A program made the translations under genes and the position numbers. From contig CAMQXY010000017.1 of the NCBI GenBank assembly GCA_947039005.1, forward strand, positions 1-40,895: DNA of 40,895 bases, in the 5' to 3' direction. Position 1 is the first letter of the stretch. Each line of letters opens with the position of its first letter. The notes beneath the pieces were generated by a model. That model made no database searches, was not told the origin of the DNA, and saw only the letters and a program-made list of their open reading frames with translations. Of this stretch, positions 26,189-36,282 are shown piece by piece. Source of the stretch: an uncultured Photobacterium sp. (GTDB lineage Bacteria > Pseudomonadota > Gammaproteobacteria > Enterobacterales > Vibrionaceae).

Positions 26189-28591
26189 TTAATTTTTAAG
26201 TGTAAATGGGTCAGCATAACCCAAAATATTACCGCTATCATCTGCTGATGTTTGACCAATTGGTCGCGCACCTTGAAGTCCAAGTAAACTAAACGATAAG
26301 CTAACATTGCTATCGTATTCAGTAAAATCTTGGTTCAATGGATCTTTTGCATAGCGATTATAGCTTAAACCTATCATCCAACATACTGAGCGGTAGACTA
26401 AGCCGACGCGACTCTCTAGCATTTTATTGACATTCATATCTTGGAAATAATCCGCAGTAATATCAATATTATCGTTAATTGGGAAACCAGCGGACATACC
26501 TAATTGTGAAATACCATCACGTTTACCATTGACTTCAACGTTAGGGTTTTCTACATATTTAGTTAAGTAATTACTGGAAACATAGCGATAACTTGGTTGG
26601 ACAAAGACCCGACCATTACGGTATTCAACCGCCGCACTGCCTTGCTGAACCTTATTTTCACTTGAGTCATATTGCATTGAACTTTTGAAGAACAAGTTAT
26701 CATCAAGGTTAAATTCGGTTTCTAGTGCCGTTGCAGAATAACTTTTTGCTTCAGTGCCATCCGCGACGGGTTTATCAATATAGAAAATTTGACCCAATGA
26801 AAGGGTAAAACGTTCCTTAAAGTTGGCATCATAATAGCGAGTTGTGGCGCCGACCGTAAATTGGTTGGCAGGTGCGATGTAATCACTACCGCTATAAGTT
26901 CGATCGCTAAACAGACCGTAGTAATCTTGTTGTAAGCGGGTAGAGTCGTAGCCGCCACCGTTATAATTTACAGGGTTATAAATCCCACTTTGATCAACAT
27001 CTTTAACATATAAATATTGCAGTTGTGGCTCTAAGCTTTGAGTGTAATGCTCGCCCATGATTGAGGTATCACGTTCAAAGTACAAGCTACTGTTTACTCT
27101 AAATTCAGGTACCGTGCGGTTAGCTGTTTTATCGAGAGTACTTAGATTTGGGTTGGCATTAATATCAAACTGTTGATTGTAATGCGCGTAGTTTAGTTTT
27201 GCTTGAGTTGTGACTGACCACCATGGTGTCGCATAAGGCAACGTTAATGTTGGATTAAACGTGACTCGATCTGCAGTCGGCTTGGTTCTATCATCAGTAT
27301 CAAATTTACTGATGCTCATTGGTAAACTAAAATCCAAACCGTAAGGCAAGTCAGTATTGTAGTAGGTGCTTGATAATTGAGGCATTAAACGGTATTGAGT
27401 GCCTTCGCCACTTTCAGTTAGTGGTTGGAAGTCACGTACCATTAAGCTGGTGTCCCAATTATCATTACGGTACGCCAATGATGCGGTTTGCAGCAGGTTA
27501 TTATCTTCACGTTGACCGATGATTGAATCAATGTCATCAAAATATTTAGGATCACTGACTTTGCTGTAATCAATGTCTAGTAACCAGTTTTTATCGATAA
27601 TACCGCTGTGTGTCCATTGGAAACCCCAGCGTTTATCATAGTCTGGGTGTTTCTTATCGTGACCTAAATATTCACCGATCACTTTACCTTGACCAAAATC
27701 CGTTAGGTAACGAAACTCGGAGGTTAACTGTAACCCTCGATGATTCATATATTTGGGCGTGAAGGTTAAATCGTAATTAGGGGCGATATTCCAGTAAAAT
27801 GGTGTTTCTAGCTCCATACCGTTCTTTGAGCCGTAGCTAATAGATGGGTAAAGGAAGCCAGTAAGACGTTGGTCAGTAACCGGAACACGTAGCCAAGGTA
27901 GATAAAATATTGGAAAGTCGAGTACTTCAAAGCGGGCATTATACAAATCGGCAAACGGTGAGTCACCATCACGCTCTAAGCTACCTGCTGCAAAACGCCA
28001 GCTTTTATCGTGATTAGGGCAAGTGGTGTAAGTACCGTCTTTCATTTTGTAAAATTGGGTGCCATCAACATTACGGCGTTCAATTAATTTTGCATCACCT
28101 CGACCCGCCTGACAGGTCATTTGATAAGTTGCATCATCCATTTGAGCGTCTTTAGTATCAAGATTGCTCGTAAGACGCTTAGCATCAATGTCCATGCTAC
28201 CATCTTGATAGAAAACATTACCATTAGCCGTCACAATGTTGGCGGGTTGTTGTAATGTTGCTTTGTCGGCAACAATTGTGCGTGTACCTTGTTTTACAAT
28301 CACATCACCAGAATATACCGCTTTTTTATTTTGTTGCGCTTCAACACGGTTAGCACTGATATGGATCGGTTCGTTATTGGTATCTTGTTTGCGATCTTTT
28401 TCTGGGATGCAGACACCACGTACCATCGCAATTGGATCTTTGTTACCATTAATTGCATTATTAGCGGGATCAGCAATGGTTTGTTGGTTGTGACTATCAC
28501 CACTTGTTGGGGTGATGTCTGCTGCCATCGCTGGACCATAAAGGGCTAAGCTAATCATTGTGGCTAGTAAACTGTGAGAGGTAAGTGACAT
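26189..28591 (-). CDS. lptD: LPS-assembly protein LptD
   Basis: An 800-residue outer-membrane protein (E. coli LptD is 784) that, with LptE, inserts LPS in the outer leaflet. A signal peptide (cleavage after AMA, residue 23) precedes an N-terminal OstA/LptA-like jellyroll (about 75-215) and a large barrel to the C-terminus. The FYLPWLRVP, SGIIDKNW and GISQLG blocks match the family. Cysteines are at 61, 160, 191 and 737. E. coli has C31, C173 and an adjacent C724-C725 pair, so the C-terminal pair is reduced to one Cys here and an extra Cys lies at 160. It is the first gene of the lptD-surA-pdxA-rsmA run and is divergent from djlA. Confidence 0.96.
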   Translation of the reverse strand: MSLTSHSLLATMISLALYGPAMAADITPTSGDSHNQQTIADPANNAINGNKDPIAMVRGVCIPEKDRKQDTNNEPIHISANRVEAQQNKKAVYSGDVIVKQGTRTIVADKATLQQPANIVTANGNVFYQDGSMDIDAKRLTSNLDTKDAQMDDATYQMTCQAGRGDAKLIERRNVDGTQFYKMKDGTYTTCPNHDKSWRFAAGSLERDGDSPFADLYNARFEVLDFPIFYLPWLRVPVTDQRLTGFLYPSISYGSKNGMELETPFYWNIAPNYDLTFTPKYMNHRGLQLTSEFRYLTDFGQGKVIGEYLGHDKKHPDYDKRWGFQWTHSGIIDKNWLLDIDYSKVSDPKYFDDIDSIIGQREDNNLLQTASLAYRNDNWDTSLMVRDFQPLTESGEGTQYRLMPQLSSTYYNTDLPYGLDFSLPMSISKFDTDDRTKPTADRVTFNPTLTLPYATPWWSVTTQAKLNYAHYNQQFDINANPNLSTLDKTANRTVPEFRVNSSLYFERDTSIMGEHYTQSLEPQLQYLYVKDVDQSGIYNPVNYNGGGYDSTRLQQDYYGLFSDRTYSGSDYIAPANQFTVGATTRYYDANFKERFTLSLGQIFYIDKPVADGTEAKSYSATALETEFNLDDNLFFKSSMQYDSSENKVQQGSAAVEYRNGRVFVQPSYRYVSSNYLTKYVENPNVEVNGKRDGISQLGMSAGFPINDNIDITADYFQDMNVNKMLESRVGLVYRSVCWMIGLSYNRYAKDPLNQDFTEYDSNVSLSFSLLGLQGARPIGQTSADDSGNILGYADPFTLKN

Positions 28592-28761
28592 CTAATTCAA
28601 CATTCCTGTATCAATTTGGTGCAAGGCGAATTGTTGCGCTTTTTACAAGCATTCCCGACAAATGACAGCTATCATAATGCAAATTTAACGTGACGGCATC
28701 TTTTCAGCGCATGCTGTTGGGTAAACAGTGAAAAAATTAACGAACTACCAGAGAGTATAGA

Positions 28762-29610
28762 ATGCAGAGAACAGGTATATGGGGAAAAATTTTCGGTGCT
28801 CTACTGGGAATATTGCTTGGCCCTAAATATATAGGTTTTTTAATTGGCTTGTTTATTGGTCATCAATTTGACAAGGCTTATGCTCGCCAAAAGAACGGCG
28901 GCTTTAGTGGTTTTGGTGGTAAAAATGCCACTAATGCGGAGCGTCAAGCTGAGTTTTTTAATGCCTGTTTTGCGACCATGGGGCATATGGCCAAAGCGAA
29001 AGGTCGAGTGACTGAAAACGAAATTCGGGTTGCCAGTACGATCATGGATCGTATGGGGTTACAGGGTGAGTCTCGTCGCCAAGCGCAAAATGCATTTCGT
29101 GAAGGTAAAGAAGATAATTTCCCCTTAGAAGAAACCCTTAATCGCGTTCGTAGTCGTGCTGGACGTGCTGATTTATTACAGTTTTTCTTAGAACTTCAAA
29201 TTCAAGCAGCGTTTGCTGATGGTGAGTTACACCCGAAAGAGCGTGAATTATTGCATGTTATTGCGCGTTATCTTGGTTTCTCAGAAGCACAATTAGAGCA
29301 ACGTTTACAAATGCAAGAAGCCGCGTTCCGTTTTCAGCAAGGCGGTTTTCATCACCAGCAACAAGGTGGTAGTTTTAAAGCGCCACCAACTCGTGACCAA
29401 TTAGCGGATGCGTTTAAAGTGTTGGGCGTTAATGATGAGGCTTCAGCACAGGAAGTTAAGCGTGCTTATCGTAAGCAAATGAATGAACACCACCCTGATA
29501 AATTAGCCGCAAAAGGTTTACCACCAGAAATGATGGAAATAGCCAAGCAAAAAACCCAAGAACTGCAAGCGGCTTATGATCTGATCCGTAAAGAGAAAGG
29601 CTTTAAATAG
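28762..29610 (+). CDS. djlA: membrane-anchored DnaJ-like co-chaperone DjlA
   Basis: A 282-residue protein with one N-terminal membrane helix (about 8-33, glycine-rich as in E. coli DjlA). A TerB-like helical domain covers about 55-185. A Gln-rich linker near 190-210 leads to a C-terminal J domain with HPD at 244-246. It stimulates DnaK ATPase at the inner membrane and in E. coli induces colanic acid synthesis through Rcs when overproduced. It is divergent from lptD with 170 bases between, the E. coli arrangement, and is closed by a terminator at 29645. Confidence 0.96.
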   Translation: MQRTGIWGKIFGALLGILLGPKYIGFLIGLFIGHQFDKAYARQKNGGFSGFGGKNATNAERQAEFFNACFATMGHMAKAKGRVTENEIRVASTIMDRMGLQGESRRQAQNAFREGKEDNFPLEETLNRVRSRAGRADLLQFFLELQIQAAFADGELHPKERELLHVIARYLGFSEAQLEQRLQMQEAAFRFQQGGFHHQQQGGSFKAPPTRDQLADAFKVLGVNDEASAQEVKRAYRKQMNEHHPDKLAAKGLPPEMMEIAKQKTQELQAAYDLIRKEKGFK

Positions 29611-29644
29611 TCAGCTAACGGAAACAGTGGTTGAAGCGTAATAT

Positions 29645-29672
29645 AAAAAGCGAGCGCAATGCTCGCTTTTTT
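29645..29672. terminator. terminator of djlA
   Basis: AAAAAGCGAGC (29645-29655) pairs with GCTCGCTTTTT (29661-29671) around GCAAT. The A and T runs on both sides make it usable by djlA and by the convergent dehydrogenase gene. Confidence 0.93.
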
Positions 29673-29689
29673 GTGGCCAAAAATCGAGA

Positions 29690-30643
29690 TTAAAGCTGAT
29701 TTTTATGGGTACCTTGATGGAAGCTATTAATATTATCAATCAGTTGATTAACCAATGTTTGAATCGCCGAGTCTGATCCCCATGCCACATGCGGAGTTAA
29801 AATCAAGTTTGGCAAATGGCTATGAGCGATTAAAGGATTCGTTGCAGGAGCAGGCTCTTCGGTAAATACATCGATACCCGCGCCCGCTATTTGGTGAGCG
29901 AGTAGTGCATCCACTAAGGCTTGTTCGTCAATCAATCCACCACGACTGGTATTAATAATGATTGCATTGGATTTCATTAAGGCTAATTGTGGCGCGGCAA
30001 TCATATTAGTGGTGGTTGGCGTCAGTGGGCAATGCAGACTAATGATGTCAGCTTCCCGCAGAACTTGCTCAAATGGATGATAGCCATCACGGCATTGGCT
30101 TGCCCCTGCGTGCTCGGCAAATAGCACCTCAACGCCGATAGCGCGTGCCAGTGTTGCAACCGCTTGACCTAAACTGCCGTTACCCATGATCCCTAAGGTT
30201 GATCCCGCGACATCGGTAATGGGATGAGTGAAAAAACAAAATTGTTGCTGGCGTTGCCACTCACCGTTGCTTATGTCTTGTTGATAGCCTGCGAGATTGC
30301 GTTTAAGGGCAAAAATCATCGCGATAACATGTTCAGGCACTGAGCGAGTCGCATAGCCTCGAATATTAGCAACTTTGATATTGTGGGTTCGACAGTAGTC
30401 GAGATCAACATTGTTGGTGCCCGTTGCGGCAATGGCGATAAATTTGAGGTGCGGTAATTGAGCCAGTACCTGACCATCAAGCACAACTTTATTGGTGATC
30501 GCAATAGTGGCATGTTGTAGGCGCTCAATCACCTGTGACGGTGTGGTTGTCGCGTATTGATACCATTGGTGACAAAAATCAGGACGAGGCAAGCTAATGT
30601 GTGCGGGAATGGTTCCATGATCAAGAAAAACAATAGTTTCCAT
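29690..30643 (-). CDS. D-2-hydroxyacid dehydrogenase (glycerate dehydrogenase type)
   Basis: A 317-residue NAD(P)-dependent dehydrogenase of the D-isomer family. The dinucleotide fold contains LGIMGNGSLGQAVA. The catalytic triad appears as Arg in NTSRGGLID, Glu in DVFTEEPA and His in LTPHVAWGS. The N-terminal ATGTNNVDL block and this overall form resemble HprA-type glycerate or hydroxypyruvate reductases. The substrate cannot be fixed from sequence. ATG 30643 has GAGG upstream and gives METIVFLDHGTIPAHI; the four codons before it are unlikely to be used. It sits between djlA and rluA, which are adjacent in E. coli, so it is an insertion relative to that order. Confidence 0.88.
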   Translation of the reverse strand: METIVFLDHGTIPAHISLPRPDFCHQWYQYATTTPSQVIERLQHATIAITNKVVLDGQVLAQLPHLKFIAIAATGTNNVDLDYCRTHNIKVANIRGYATRSVPEHVIAMIFALKRNLAGYQQDISNGEWQRQQQFCFFTHPITDVAGSTLGIMGNGSLGQAVATLARAIGVEVLFAEHAGASQCRDGYHPFEQVLREADIISLHCPLTPTTTNMIAAPQLALMKSNAIIINTSRGGLIDEQALVDALLAHQIAGAGIDVFTEEPAPATNPLIAHSHLPNLILTPHVAWGSDSAIQTLVNQLIDNINSFHQGTHKNQL

Positions 30644-30709
30644 GGGTAACCTCAATAAACAATGAATGCAGGCTTTACGCTAGCATTCATTGTTAAAGAT
30701 GCCTACCGC

Positions 30710-31408
30710 TTATGGGTAAATTGTTTGGGTCAGTGCTTGGGGGTAGAACTCACACGGCGCAAAAAGATGCATTGGTTCATCGGTACCTGGATGGGTAAAT
30801 GTAAGTTCTGCTGCGTGCAATAACAGTCGTGGTGACGCTGCAATTGCTTCATCATTGGCATAGAACTTATCACCTAAAATAGGGTGTCCTAGCGCTTGCA
30901 TATGGACACGTAACTGATGTGAACGACCAGTGATCGGTAATAAGCGTACTAAGGTGCTGTTTTCGTCACGACTTAATACTTCATAGTGAGTAACTGACGG
31001 TTTGCCATCATCAAAACAAACTTTCTGAAGCGGGCGGTTTGGCCAATCACAAATTAAGGGTAAATCAACCGTACCCGTATCATGTTCCAGATGTCCCCAG
31101 ACACGGGCGTAATATACTTTTTTGGTTTCACGTTCACGAAATTGCGCTTTGAAATGGCGTTCAGCGGCTTTGTTTAATGCTAAAACAATTAAGCCTGAGG
31201 TGCCCATGTCTAACCGATGCACAATTTGTGATTGAGGATATTGAGCCAATACACGCGCAAACACACTGTCATGGTGCTCAGGTTGACGACCTGGGTTTGA
31301 TAACAGACCTGCTGGCTTGTTGATAGCAATAATATCACTATCAAGAAAAAGAGTGTCCAGCCAAGGATCCGTGGGGGGATTGTAATTCAGCACAGGCAAT
31401 GGTTTCAT
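30710..31408 (-). CDS. rluA: dual-specificity pseudouridine synthase RluA
   Basis: A 232-residue enzyme (E. coli RluA is 219) that makes pseudouridine 746 in 23S rRNA and 32 in several tRNAs. VHRLDMGTSGL carries the catalytic Asp, with INKPAGLLSNPG, RVWGH, DLPLICDWPNRP and the RSHQLRVHM block. YNPPTDPWL near the N-terminus matches E. coli RluA and separates it from RluC and RluD; there is no S4 domain. ATG 31408 gives MKPLPVLNYNPP. The frame continues to ATG 31447 with 13 more residues and the choice is open. It follows rapA on the same strand, as in E. coli. Confidence 0.93.
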   Translation of the reverse strand: MKPLPVLNYNPPTDPWLDTLFLDSDIIAINKPAGLLSNPGRQPEHHDSVFARVLAQYPQSQIVHRLDMGTSGLIVLALNKAAERHFKAQFRERETKKVYYARVWGHLEHDTGTVDLPLICDWPNRPLQKVCFDDGKPSVTHYEVLSRDENSTLVRLLPITGRSHQLRVHMQALGHPILGDKFYANDEAIAASPRLLLHAAELTFTHPGTDEPMHLFAPCEFYPQALTQTIYP

Positions 31409-31495
31409 GGTGCGCTCACACGTTGAGAGTAAAAAATTGGTCAGCATACTAATATGAATACCTCATAATTGGTATGTCTATAGTACGTTAGCCAT

Positions 31496-31537
31496 AAAAA
31501 ACCGCCGATCACATGCAGTAAACATATAATAGGCGGT
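31496..31537 (-). terminator. probable terminator of rapA
   Basis: On the minus strand ACCGCC (31537-31532) pairs with GGCGGT (31506-31501), followed by a T-run (31500-31496). The loop is 25 bases, longer than usual. It begins 28 bases after the rapA stop. Confidence 0.6.
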
Positions 31538-31565
31538 CGGATTTTTATGATGATAAAATTAATAA

Positions 31566-34487
31566 TTAGTTATGGCTAACAACAATCAGACGCAATGAAT
31601 CCAGTTGAATTTGCGCTTTAGCAATGTAATCGGTTAAATCGATAATTTGAGTTTCAATTAGTTCTAGTTCGTCATCACGAATATTAGGGTTAACGGCTTT
31701 GAGATCGAGTAAACGTTGATGTTCAGCGCGTAATGTTGCTTCCATCTCAGCTTGTGCCTGACTACGAACGCTTACCAGTTCTTTATCAATTTCGCGTTCA
31801 GCATGGGCAATTAAGGCATGGATCTCTTTTTGTACCGAGTTAACGAGCTTGCTGCTTAAATGACGGTTAATTGGGCTTAACTGACGGTTAAAGCTTTCAA
31901 ATTCAACATTGGCAGAAAGGTTATTGCCTTTACTATCAAGCAAAATACGGATTGGGGTTTTTGGTAAGAAACGTCCAATACCAGATTGTTTTGGTGCTTG
32001 TGCATCAACTACGTAAATCAGTTCTAACAATAACGTACCGACAGGCAACGCTTTGTTTTTCAGTAATGAAACTGCGGTTGTCCCCACGCCTTCGCTTAAT
32101 AGCAATTCGATGCCACCTTGAATCATTGGGTGTTCCCAGCTGATAAAGTGTAAATCTTCGCGCGATAGTGCGGTATTACGATCAAAAGTGATCGTACAGC
32201 CGTCGTAAGGTAAGCCTGGGTAGCTCGCAACCATCATGTGTTCTGATGGGGTGACGACAATTGCATTTTCACCTTTATCGTCTTGGTTAAGACCAATAGT
32301 ATCAAACAAACCTAGCGCAAAAGACACTAAGTTAGTATCACCGTCTTTGCTACTGATTTGTTCGACTAACTGTTGCGCTGCTTTACCACCATTAGAGTGA
32401 ATTTCAAGTAAGCGATCGCGGCCTTGCTCTAGCTTGCCTTTGAGTTCGTTATGTAGCGCAGCACTTCGGGTAATTACTGCTTCTAGTGCTTCACTGTCTT
32501 GCTTATCACTGGCTAGTAGGGTGATTAGCTCTTCACATACTGCTTCATAAACAGGACGACCGGTTGGACAGGTTTCTTCAAACGCGTTTAAGCCTTCGTT
32601 GAACCAACGTGCCAATAATGCTTGTGAGGTGCCTTCAAGGTGCGGTACGTGGATTTCGATTTCACGTTGTTGACCGATACGATCTAAACGACCAATACGT
32701 TGCTCTAGCAAGTCAGGGTTGCTCGGTAAATCGAACATTACTAATTGATTAGCAAACTGGAAGTTACGTCCTTCTGAACCAATTTCTGAACAGATTAATA
32801 CCTGAGCGCCACTTTCTTCTTGAGCAAAATAAGCAGCGGCTTTATCACGTTCAATAATAGACATGCCTTCGTGGAACACTGTGGCACGAATACCTTCACG
32901 TTCACGCAATGCTTGTTCTAACGTTAATGCGGTTTGAGCACGAGAACAGATCACCAACACTTTTTCATTACGGTTGGCTTTTAACATATCTAACAGCCAG
33001 TTGATACGGGGATCAAAGTTCCACCATGTCGCTGATTCACCTTCGAATTCTTGGTAGATGTCCTCAGGGTAAAGCAGTTTGATCGCTTTTTCGTTAATGC
33101 TTAATTTACCTGACATCATACCTGCAACACGCATCGCAGTGCTGTACTGATTCGGCATCGGTAATGGGTACATATTAAGATGACGTTTAGGGAACCCTTT
33201 GATTGCTGAGCGAGTGTTACGGAACAATACGCGACCAGTACCATGACGATCCATTAGGTTACGGATAAGTTCATGGCGAGCTTCTAATGCTGCAGCATCG
33301 TCGTCGGTTACCGCATTTTCAATCGCGGTGATCATAGGCTCTACATTTTGACCAGTAAGCAAGTCGACTAAGGTTTGCTTAGCGTTGCTATCGAGTTTTT
33401 CACCGGCAAGTAACTTCGATACAGCATCAGCAACAGGTTCGTATTGACGCTCTTCTTCGACAAAGGCTTCATAATCGTAAAAGCGATCAGGATCTAATAA
33501 ACGTAGGCGCGCAAAGTGACTTTCACGGCCTAATTGTTCAGGGGTAGCGGTCAGTAATAATACGCCTGGTGTTTTTTCAGCAATCGCTTCAACCACTTGA
33601 TATTGACGGCTTGGGCGTTCTTCACTCCATTCTAAGTGATGCGCTTCATCAACAATGAGTAGATCCCAATCAGCATCCAATGCTTGCTCAAAGCGACGAC
33701 GGCTTTTACGTAGAAAATCGAGTGAACACAACACATATTGTGCGGTGTCAAATGGGTTTGCGGCATCAGCAAAGGCTTCGACACAACGCTCTTCATCAAA
33801 AATAGAAAAGTGCAGATTGAAACGGCGCATCATTTCAACTAACCATTGATGTTGCAGTGTTTCTGGTACCAAAATTAGGATACGTTCAGCGCGACCAGAC
33901 AATACTTGCTGGTGGATGATCATGCCTGCTTCAATGGTCTTACCTAAACCTACTTCATCGGCTAGTAAAACGCGAGGTGCATAGCGGCGACCGACTTCAT
34001 GAGCAATGTAAAGCTGGTGTGGAATTAAGCCAGCACGCATGCCACATAAACCACGCAGCGGGCTTTTTAGTTGTTCATACTGATTTTTGAGGGCGCGGTA
34101 GCGTAATGCAAATCGATCCATGCGATCGATTTGACCGGCAAATAATTTATCTTGTGGTTTATTAAAACGAATTTGATGGCTCAAAAATATTTCACGTAAC
34201 GCGATATCGCTTTCTTCGGTATCTGTACGGGTACCGATATAAGTGATAATTCCTTTATCTTCTTCGATCGCTTCAACTTTTAGCGACCAGCCTTCGTGGC
34301 TTTCAATCACATCGCCAACATTGAACATTACACGGGTAACTGGTGCATCATGTCGAGCGTATAAACGGTTCTCATCTGATGCTGGAAACATCAAGCTGAC
34401 AGTACGTGGCTCAATAGCAACGACTGTGCCCAAACCTAAATCACTTTCTGTATCACTGATCCAACGTTGACCCAAAGCAAATGGCAT
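31566..34487 (-). CDS. rapA: RNA polymerase recycling ATPase RapA (HepA)
   Basis: A 973-residue SWI/SNF-family protein (E. coli RapA is 968) that binds RNA polymerase and helps recycle it after termination. An N-terminal Tudor-like region covers about 1-110. Walker A DEVGLGKT is at 177-184 with DEAH near 280 ([11 protein letters not shown]). The second helicase domain has the motifs [15 protein letters not shown] and [13 protein letters not shown]. The C-terminal third is the Rpb/spacer region. The ATG at 34487 gives the family start [14 protein letters not shown]. It is divergent from the PhoH-like gene with 326 bases between. Confidence 0.97.
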   Translation of the reverse strand: MPFALGQRWISDTESDLGLGTVVAIEPRTVSLMFPASDENRLYARHDAPVTRVMFNVGDVIESHEGWSLKVEAIEEDKGIITYIGTRTDTEESDIALREIFLSHQIRFNKPQDKLFAGQIDRMDRFALRYRALKNQYEQLKSPLRGLCGMRAGLIPHQLYIAHEVGRRYAPRVLLADEVGLGKTIEAGMIIHQQVLSGRAERILILVPETLQHQWLVEMMRRFNLHFSIFDEERCVEAFADAANPFDTAQYVLCSLDFLRKSRRRFEQALDADWDLLIVDEAHHLEWSEERPSRQYQVVEAIAEKTPGVLLLTATPEQLGRESHFARLRLLDPDRFYDYEAFVEEERQYEPVADAVSKLLAGEKLDSNAKQTLVDLLTGQNVEPMITAIENAVTDDDAAALEARHELIRNLMDRHGTGRVLFRNTRSAIKGFPKRHLNMYPLPMPNQYSTAMRVAGMMSGKLSINEKAIKLLYPEDIYQEFEGESATWWNFDPRINWLLDMLKANRNEKVLVICSRAQTALTLEQALREREGIRATVFHEGMSIIERDKAAAYFAQEESGAQVLICSEIGSEGRNFQFANQLVMFDLPSNPDLLEQRIGRLDRIGQQREIEIHVPHLEGTSQALLARWFNEGLNAFEETCPTGRPVYEAVCEELITLLASDKQDSEALEAVITRSAALHNELKGKLEQGRDRLLEIHSNGGKAAQQLVEQISSKDGDTNLVSFALGLFDTIGLNQDDKGENAIVVTPSEHMMVASYPGLPYDGCTITFDRNTALSREDLHFISWEHPMIQGGIELLLSEGVGTTAVSLLKNKALPVGTLLLELIYVVDAQAPKQSGIGRFLPKTPIRILLDSKGNNLSANVEFESFNRQLSPINRHLSSKLVNSVQKEIHALIAHAEREIDKELVSVRSQAQAEMEATLRAEHQRLLDLKAVNPNIRDDELELIETQIIDLTDYIAKAQIQLDSLRLIVVSHN

Positions 34488-34813
34488 AGTGCTAAAAACC
34501 TTCTAATTATTTGATATAAAGGAAAATGTTATAATTCGAGTTGGCTGTTTATCGTCTATAATAAAACGAAATGCATAGAACCATAATACGGCATACGCAT
34601 AACTCAAAAATGGGGGAGTTATGTTACTGCATGATGTGATTAAGGTCACGGTGAAAGTGTGTAAAAGAGGTTTGAGTCTCAATGTTATCTTAGTTTCACC
34701 AATACGGGCTGTAATCGTTATAAACGTTGTAATTTAACTAAATGGTTAATTTTGACGTAAGCTAAAAGAGTGATAGGTCATTTATTACTATCCGTCCTAC
34801 CAAGGAGAAGCTT
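34488..34813. other. 326-base rapA-phoH2 divergent intergenic region
   Basis: This AT-rich region carries both promoters. It contains a possible 38-codon plus-strand ORF (34621-34737, beginning MLLHDVIKVTVKVCKRG) with GGGGGAG ending only 2 bases before its ATG. It also holds a dyad TTGAGTCTCAA (34672-34682) nested between GGTGAAA (34650-34656) and TTTCACC (34694-34700). The phoH2 ribosome-binding site CAAGGAGAAG lies just before ATG 34814. No function can be assigned to the ORF or the dyads. Confidence 0.45.
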
Positions 34814-36190
34814 ATGGATAATGCAGAACGGAAACTATTTGTATTAGATACAAATATTCTACTTCATGAACCTCTCGCTATCTTCTCTTTCCAAGAACAT
34901 GACGTGGTGATCCCCATGACGGTATTGGAAGAATTAGATCGTATCAAAGACAGTAAACGTGATGTTTCTCGTGATGCCCGTGTCGCGATTCGTGCCCTAG
35001 AAAATATTTTTCACGATGCTACCCCTGAGCAAATTTCAGCGGGTATTACCTTTAATTCTCAAATTCCTCACAATGGCACCATTGCTATTTTTGCCGATTA
35101 TGAAGTCAAACAAGCCGTGCACGCGTTTAGCGACAAAGCGGGTGATAATCGCATTCTTAACAGTGTCCTGTTTCTGCAACAAAAGCATGCTCCCAGAAGC
35201 GTAGTCTTAGTCACTAAAGATATCAATATGCGCTTACGTGCCAAAGGGGCGGGGGTGCTGAATGTTGATGATTATCGCTCTGATCAATTGATCGATGATG
35301 TTGCTTTACTCTGTAAAGGTTTTCACCGCTATCCTGGCAGTTTTTGGAGTAATGTCGCTGAGTGTCATTCTGAAAATCGAGGTAGATCTACGCTACACAT
35401 TTTACCTTATGACCTATTTGATAATCCGTATATGAATCAATATTTATTGGATGACAGCGAAGAGTTTGCTGCACGGATCAAAGCCATTAATGATGAAGAA
35501 ATCACTATTAAAGATATTAGTTATGAGCGCTTGATGCATCGTCAAGCTTGGGGGGTTCACCCTAAAAATATTTATCAAGGGATGGCGTTAGATGCGATGC
35601 TTGATCCTAGCATTGATCTGGTGATTTTAACGGGGCCTGCGGGCTGTGGTAAAACCATTTTAGCGATGGCGGCAGCGTTAGAACAGGTAATAGAAAAAGG
35701 GATGTATGACAAGATAATTGTCACCCGTAACACCCCTGAAATTGCTGAATCTATCGGTTTTTTACCCGGTACCGAAGAAGAGAAAATGCTGCCGTGGTTA
35801 GCGGCGGTGACTGACACCATGGAAGCGTTACACAAACATGATGTTTGTACTGATGGCTCGATGAAATACATTTTTGATAAAGCCAATATTCAATTTAAAT
35901 CGATTAACTTTATGCGTGGGCGCTCAATTCAAAATGCGTTTGTATTGCTTGATGAGTGTCAGAATTTAACCGCATCACAAATTAAAACCATCATTACTCG
36001 TTGTGGTGAAGGCACGAAACTGGTGTGTTCAGGTAATTTAGCGCAAATTGATTCGAGTTACCTATCACCAGTGACATCAGGCTTAACCTACATTGTTGAG
36101 CGGTTTAAGCACTTTGAAGGCAGTGCCAATATCTATCTAAATGGTGTGGTACGAAGTCGTTTGGCGGAGTTTGCTGAAGAAAATCTGTAA
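34814..36190 (+). CDS. PIN-PhoH family ATPase (PhoH2/YlaK type)
   Basis: A 458-residue protein fusing an N-terminal PIN nuclease domain to a PhoH ATPase. The PIN domain (about 5-140) starts KLFVLDTNILLHEP, with acidic residues in VLEELDRIKDSKRD and a further DNRIL block that would bind metal. The PhoH domain (about 250-450) has Walker A GPAGCGKT at 274-281, Walker B VLLDECQN and the RGRSIQNAF motif. Related PhoH2 proteins have been reported as RNA helicases with sequence-specific RNase activity; the role here is inference. No antitoxin-like partner is evident next to it. It occupies the interval that in E. coli holds polB and ara genes. Confidence 0.93.
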   Translation: MDNAERKLFVLDTNILLHEPLAIFSFQEHDVVIPMTVLEELDRIKDSKRDVSRDARVAIRALENIFHDATPEQISAGITFNSQIPHNGTIAIFADYEVKQAVHAFSDKAGDNRILNSVLFLQQKHAPRSVVLVTKDINMRLRAKGAGVLNVDDYRSDQLIDDVALLCKGFHRYPGSFWSNVAECHSENRGRSTLHILPYDLFDNPYMNQYLLDDSEEFAARIKAINDEEITIKDISYERLMHRQAWGVHPKNIYQGMALDAMLDPSIDLVILTGPAGCGKTILAMAAALEQVIEKGMYDKIIVTRNTPEIAESIGFLPGTEEEKMLPWLAAVTDTMEALHKHDVCTDGSMKYIFDKANIQFKSINFMRGRSIQNAFVLLDECQNLTASQIKTIITRCGEGTKLVCSGNLAQIDSSYLSPVTSGLTYIVERFKHFEGSANIYLNGVVRSRLAEFAEENL

Positions 36191-36239
36191 GCTCACGCTG
36201 ATTTTAGGGCTCATTTTCATTAACTGGTGTTAATAAGAT

Positions 36240-36281
36240 AAGCCGGACACTGTACGGGTAACGTATAGCGTTCGGCTTTTT
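36240..36281. terminator. terminator between phoH2 and thiQ
   Basis: AAGCCGGAC (36240-36248) pairs with GTTCGGCTT (36270-36278) with one G-U. Inner TACG and CGTA arms extend the stem, and a T-tail follows on the plus strand. It lies between convergent genes. The tail on the minus strand is poorer. Confidence 0.78.
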
Positions 36282-36282
36282 A

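Noticed and set aside
28236..28549. Overlapping plus-strand frames within lptD
   Set aside because: They are antisense to a well-conserved coding region, with no ribosome-binding site or recognisable product.
28592..28761. Sigma-E promoter upstream of lptD
   Set aside because: E. coli lptD has one, but no good GGAACTT / TCTGA pair was found here.
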